A stretch of DNA of 9,422 nucleotides, taken from assembly GCA_900550235.1 (NCBI GenBank), contig URRQ01000059.1, positions 1 to 9,422 of the forward strand, read 5' to 3'. Source of the stretch: an uncultured Lachnospiraceae bacterium. Its GTDB lineage: Bacteria > Bacillota > Clostridia > Lachnospirales > Lachnospiraceae. The translations under genes were made by a program, and so were the position numbers. The notes under the pieces are model-generated. The model did no database searches and was not told the origin of the DNA. It saw nothing but the letters and a program-made list of their open reading frames with translations. This document shows, one piece after another, positions 7,938 to 9,422 of the stretch; the first letter of the stretch is position 1; each line of letters starts with the position of its first letter.

Positions 7938-7966
7938 TAATACTCTATTGCTAAAACTTCTGTCAA
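7937..7966 (-). promoter_or_regulatory. sigma-A promoter of the ROK repressor gene
   Basis: The minus strand has TTGACA (7961-7966), an 18-base spacer and TATTAT (7937-7942). It is slightly weaker than the sugar-operon promoter. The start should fall near 7930, inside the operator, about 35 bases before the ATG. No intrinsic terminator is visible between the iron-sulfur unit upstream (stop at 8023) and this promoter, so some read-through into the repressor gene is possible. Confidence 0.75.
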
Positions 7967-8022
7967 TATTCAAAATATCTCGCCATTCATATGTCAACTA
8001 TAACAATCTTTTTCTGTTTTCA

Positions 8023-8592
8023 TTAATTATTCACCGTTTTACAAATTAGCTGTGTCATTGTCCCCATCGGACAATACACACACCAGCTTCTTGGTTTAAA
8101 CAACACCATTGTAATCAATCCTAAAATAGTTGATGTCAACATCACACTATAGAATCCAAACGCAAACTGTGCCACTCCCGGATGAATCACCGTTCCATGG
8201 TACGCCCAATTCCACGGTAGCTTAAATGTCCACAACAAAGTAACAACCTGCTTCAGATCCAATGCTCCCGCAAACACAAGATATGTATTCCAAAGCATTT
8301 GGAAAAACATAATGAAAAAGAAAATCAAAAATCCATAACGAAACCACTTGCTCTTCATCCAATTCGGAATATCTTTTTTTCTGGATAAGCCAAAACGTCC
8401 TCCAAGAATTCCAAACAACTGTCCCCTTCCACAATATGTATTACAATATCCCTTCGTTCCTTTTGTAAAAGAAATAATCAACGGAATAAAAAAGCATAAT
8501 AATCCAAGCCATGCAAACAAAATGTTAAAGAAGCCTAATATCAGATAGCTGACCGACGCAATCCACAGATAATCATACCATTTTTTCTTCAT
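8023..8592 (-). CDS. polytopic membrane protein with NapH-like Fe-S cysteine motifs
   Basis: This is a probable membrane electron-transfer protein related to the NapH/4Fe-4S-binding membrane family. The 189 residues include about four hydrophobic segments (about 8-27, 28-41, 86-105, 143-165). Two cysteine clusters follow the second and fourth segments: CNTYCGRG (Cys50, Cys54) and CVYCPMG (Cys171, Cys174). These resemble the paired Cys motifs of NapH-like proteins, although the spacing differs between the two. I chose the ATG at 8592 because AGGAGGTT precedes it by 7 bases and it overlaps the ferredoxin stop as ATGA. A longer frame upstream is just the ferredoxin read in another frame. It is co-translated with the ferredoxin, its likely electron partner. 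The final acceptor and process are unknown. Confidence 0.75.
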   Translation of the reverse strand: MKKKWYDYLWIASVSYLILGFFNILFAWLGLLCFFIPLIISFTKGTKGYCNTYCGRGQLFGILGGRFGLSRKKDIPNWMKSKWFRYGFLIFFFIMFFQMLWNTYLVFAGALDLKQVVTLLWTFKLPWNWAYHGTVIHPGVAQFAFGFYSVMLTSTILGLITMVLFKPRSWCVYCPMGTMTQLICKTVNN

Positions 8593-8807
8593 GACACAAC
8601 CTCCTGCATATTTATCACCGATGCAGGACATTCTTTCGCACATTTTCCACATCCCACACACTTATCCACATCTACTTTCGCCATAATCCCCTTCCAGACA
8701 GCAATCGCCTCTCGCGGACAAACTTTTACACAACATCCACATGCCACACAGCTCTCTACTTCCACAAATGCCTTCCTTCGTTTTCTTGCTTTCGTTTCCA
8801 TATCCAC
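8589..8807 (-). CDS. 2x[4Fe-4S] ferredoxin-type protein
   Basis: This is a small bacterial-type ferredoxin of 72 residues that should carry two [4Fe-4S] clusters. The cluster motifs are CVACGCCVKVCP (Cys20, 23, 26, 30) and CVGCGKCAKECP (Cys50, 53, 56, 60). Cys25 is an extra cysteine inside the first motif. The basic N-terminal tail (KARKRRK, 6-12) is unusual for a soluble ferredoxin and could help it dock to the membrane partner or to acidic lipids; that is inference. The ATG at 8807 lies about 10 bases after GGAGG; a second ATG two codons on (8801) is also possible. The stop overlaps the next gene's start by four bases, so the two proteins are probably made in balance. The electron donor and acceptor are not evident. 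Confidence 0.88.
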   Translation of the reverse strand: MDMETKARKRRKAFVEVESCVACGCCVKVCPREAIAVWKGIMAKVDVDKCVGCGKCAKECPASVINMQEVVS

Positions 8808-8879
8808 ATTTCCTCCAGATCTTCATAAGCATAACCTGCGCTTAATATAGTGATAGTAACATACGAATTTCTCTTCTTC

Positions 8880-8894
8880 TGTGACAATGTCACA
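8880..8894. promoter_or_regulatory. perfect 15-bp palindrome upstream of the iron-sulfur genes, candidate operator
   Basis: TGTGACA and TGTCACA are perfect inverted 7-base arms around a single A. The site lies between the terminator of the upstream gene and the ferredoxin start, about 75 bases from the ATG. It resembles Crp/Fnr-type sites (TGTGA...TCACA), but the half-sites are 5 rather than 6 bases apart. A weak -10-like box (TATATT, 8844-8849) would place the palindrome near -50. No good -35 box is seen, which would suit an activator. The binding protein is unknown. Confidence 0.45.
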
Positions 8895-8926
8895 AAAAAG
8901 GATAGGACGCTTTCATCCTACCCTTT
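8894..8926 (-). terminator. intrinsic terminator of the helical-protein gene
   Basis: On the minus strand, AAAGGGTAGGA and TCCTATCCTTT pair over 11 positions with one G-U wobble and an 8-base loop. A run of six T ends the structure. It starts 20 bases after the stop of the gene at 8946-9359. This is a strong, classic rho-independent terminator and separates that gene from the ferredoxin unit. Confidence 0.88.
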
Positions 8927-8945
8927 ATCTTCATCTTTTCTCTGA

Positions 8946-9359
8946 TTATCTATTCAATTGTTGAATCATCGATTCTACATATTGGATTGCATGCCCTACT
9001 TGTTCACTTGCCTTTCGAATTCGATCTTGTACCATCCAATCTACGAACATGTTGTCGAAAAACCAATCTGCAAATGTAAGGAAATCTCTGGTTTCAATAT
9101 GTAGGTCACAGACCATATTCACGTCCTGCAATTCTCGGCTAAAATCTCTTAAATCTCTCTTTGCCTGCTCCATATTGTCTTTGGCATCTTCCATCTTATT
9201 ATTCTTGATGAATGTGGAAAACATTCCACCTCCAAACATATCGAAAATTCCCCAGTTTTTCGCGCTGTTCAGATTATTCTGTGCAGCTCTAAGGCTATTT
9301 AATGCTCGTTGTCCGGCTTCTACTGCTTCTCTTTTTTCTTTTTCTAAATTATATTCCAT
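8946..9359 (-). CDS. conserved-looking small helical protein of unknown function
   Basis: I do not recognise a named family with confidence. The 137-residue product is probably cytoplasmic, with no signal peptide or clear membrane helix. It reads as long amphipathic helices: a charged N-terminal helix (1-34), a Gly/Phe-rich turn NWGIFDMFGGGMFS (35-48), a second charged helix (52-80), a Trp/Phe-rich stretch (93-110, FLTFADWFFDNMFVDWMV) and a last helix (112-135). The heptad-like spacing of Leu, Ala and Met suggests a coiled coil or helical bundle. The FDMFGGGMFS turn and the aromatic stretch look like conserved family features and could be a lipid- or partner-binding face. The ATG at 9359 follows GGAAGGGAAC. 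It is closed by a strong terminator, so it is the last gene of a unit that continues beyond the window. Confidence 0.7.
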   Translation of the reverse strand: MEYNLEKEKREAVEAGQRALNSLRAAQNNLNSAKNWGIFDMFGGGMFSTFIKNNKMEDAKDNMEQAKRDLRDFSRELQDVNMVCDLHIETRDFLTFADWFFDNMFVDWMVQDRIRKASEQVGHAIQYVESMIQQLNR

Positions 9360-9372
9360 CTATGTTCCCTTC

Positions 9373-9422
9373 CTATTCTGTCAAGCCTAAATCTATTGAT
9401 TTTACTAGCTTTGACGATATTT
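9373..9422 (-). CDS. possible C-terminal end of an upstream gene (partial)
   Basis: One minus-strand frame enters from the window edge and reads ISSKLVKSIDLGLTE before a TAG at 9373-9375. It stops 13 bases before the next gene's ATG, exactly where the ribosome site begins, which is the usual spacing in a co-transcribed pair. Only fifteen codons are visible and a second frame is also open, so this is tentative. Confidence 0.35.
   Translation of the reverse strand, partial: ISSKLVKSIDLGLTE

Noticed and set aside
7992..7997. Extra TTGACA between the NapH-like gene and the repressor promoter
   Set aside because: No reasonable -10 box is found 16-18 bases downstream, whereas the TTGACA at 7961-7966 has one.
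8222..8434. Minus-strand frame inside the NapH-like gene
   Set aside because: It is a second frame within a gene whose own start, ribosome site and cysteine motifs are convincing.
8593..8661. Upstream extension of the NapH-like protein
   Set aside because: The extra 23 residues come from reading the ferredoxin's second cluster region in another frame; the ATG at 8592 has the ribosome site.
9379..9384. TTGACA hexamer before the helical-protein gene
   Set aside because: It is too close to the start codon for a -10 box and start site; no TATAAT-like partner follows.
9049..9390. Plus-strand frame of 113 codons
   Set aside because: It mirrors the helical-protein gene, which has a good ribosome site and a terminator on the other strand.
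1..9422. CRISPR array, transposon ends, tRNA or rRNA genes
   Set aside because: No regularly spaced direct repeats, transposase motifs or conserved RNA gene sequence were seen on either strand.

Overview
The window is AT-rich DNA with Firmicutes-style signals: strong AGGAGG-type ribosome binding sites, near-consensus TTGACA/TATAAT promoters, a lipoprotein-type sugar-binding protein and ROK-family regulation. A gut or anaerobic clostridium, probably Lachnospiraceae, is the best guess. This is inferred from protein style, with no marker gene to confirm it. All intact genes lie on the minus strand, so transcription runs from high to low coordinates.

Right end (about 8023-9422): the last codons of an unidentified upstream gene; a small helical protein of unknown function followed by a good intrinsic terminator; then a perfect 15-bp palindrome upstream of a two-gene iron-sulfur unit. 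That unit is a 2x[4Fe-4S] ferredoxin whose stop overlaps the start of a polytopic membrane protein with NapH-like cysteine motifs.

Centre (6204-7966): a ROK-family repressor gene with its own promoter, then a 519-base gap. The gap holds a probable weak terminator for the repressor, a plus-strand remnant of an AlbA_2 (Schlafen-type) gene, and the promoter of the sugar operon. The repressor promoter and the sugar operon promoter are built alike. Each has TTGACA, a 17- or 18-base spacer, a TATAAT/TATTAT box, and a matching 21-bp imperfect palindrome that overlaps the last base of the -10 box. This strongly suggests that the ROK protein represses both itself and the operon.

Left part (45-6203): a tightly packed five-gene sugar operon in the order binding lipoprotein, ABC ATPase (RbsA type), permease (RbsC type), xylulokinase-like FGGY kinase, GH32-like glycosidase. 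The likely flow is capture of a small glycoside or sugar, import, cleavage inside the cell by the GH32-like enzyme (which has no signal peptide), and phosphorylation of a released sugar by the kinase. The true substrate cannot be read from sequence. A GH32 enzyme points to a fructoside, whereas the kinase resembles xylulose kinases.

The GH32 gene ends earlier than usual for its family, and its frame stays open past the stop to the window edge, so it may carry a nonsense mutation. I found no rRNA, tRNA, CRISPR array, IS element or clear undescribed defence system. The most informative points are the paired operators, the odd GH32/FGGY pairing, the possible nonsense codon and the AlbA_2 relic.
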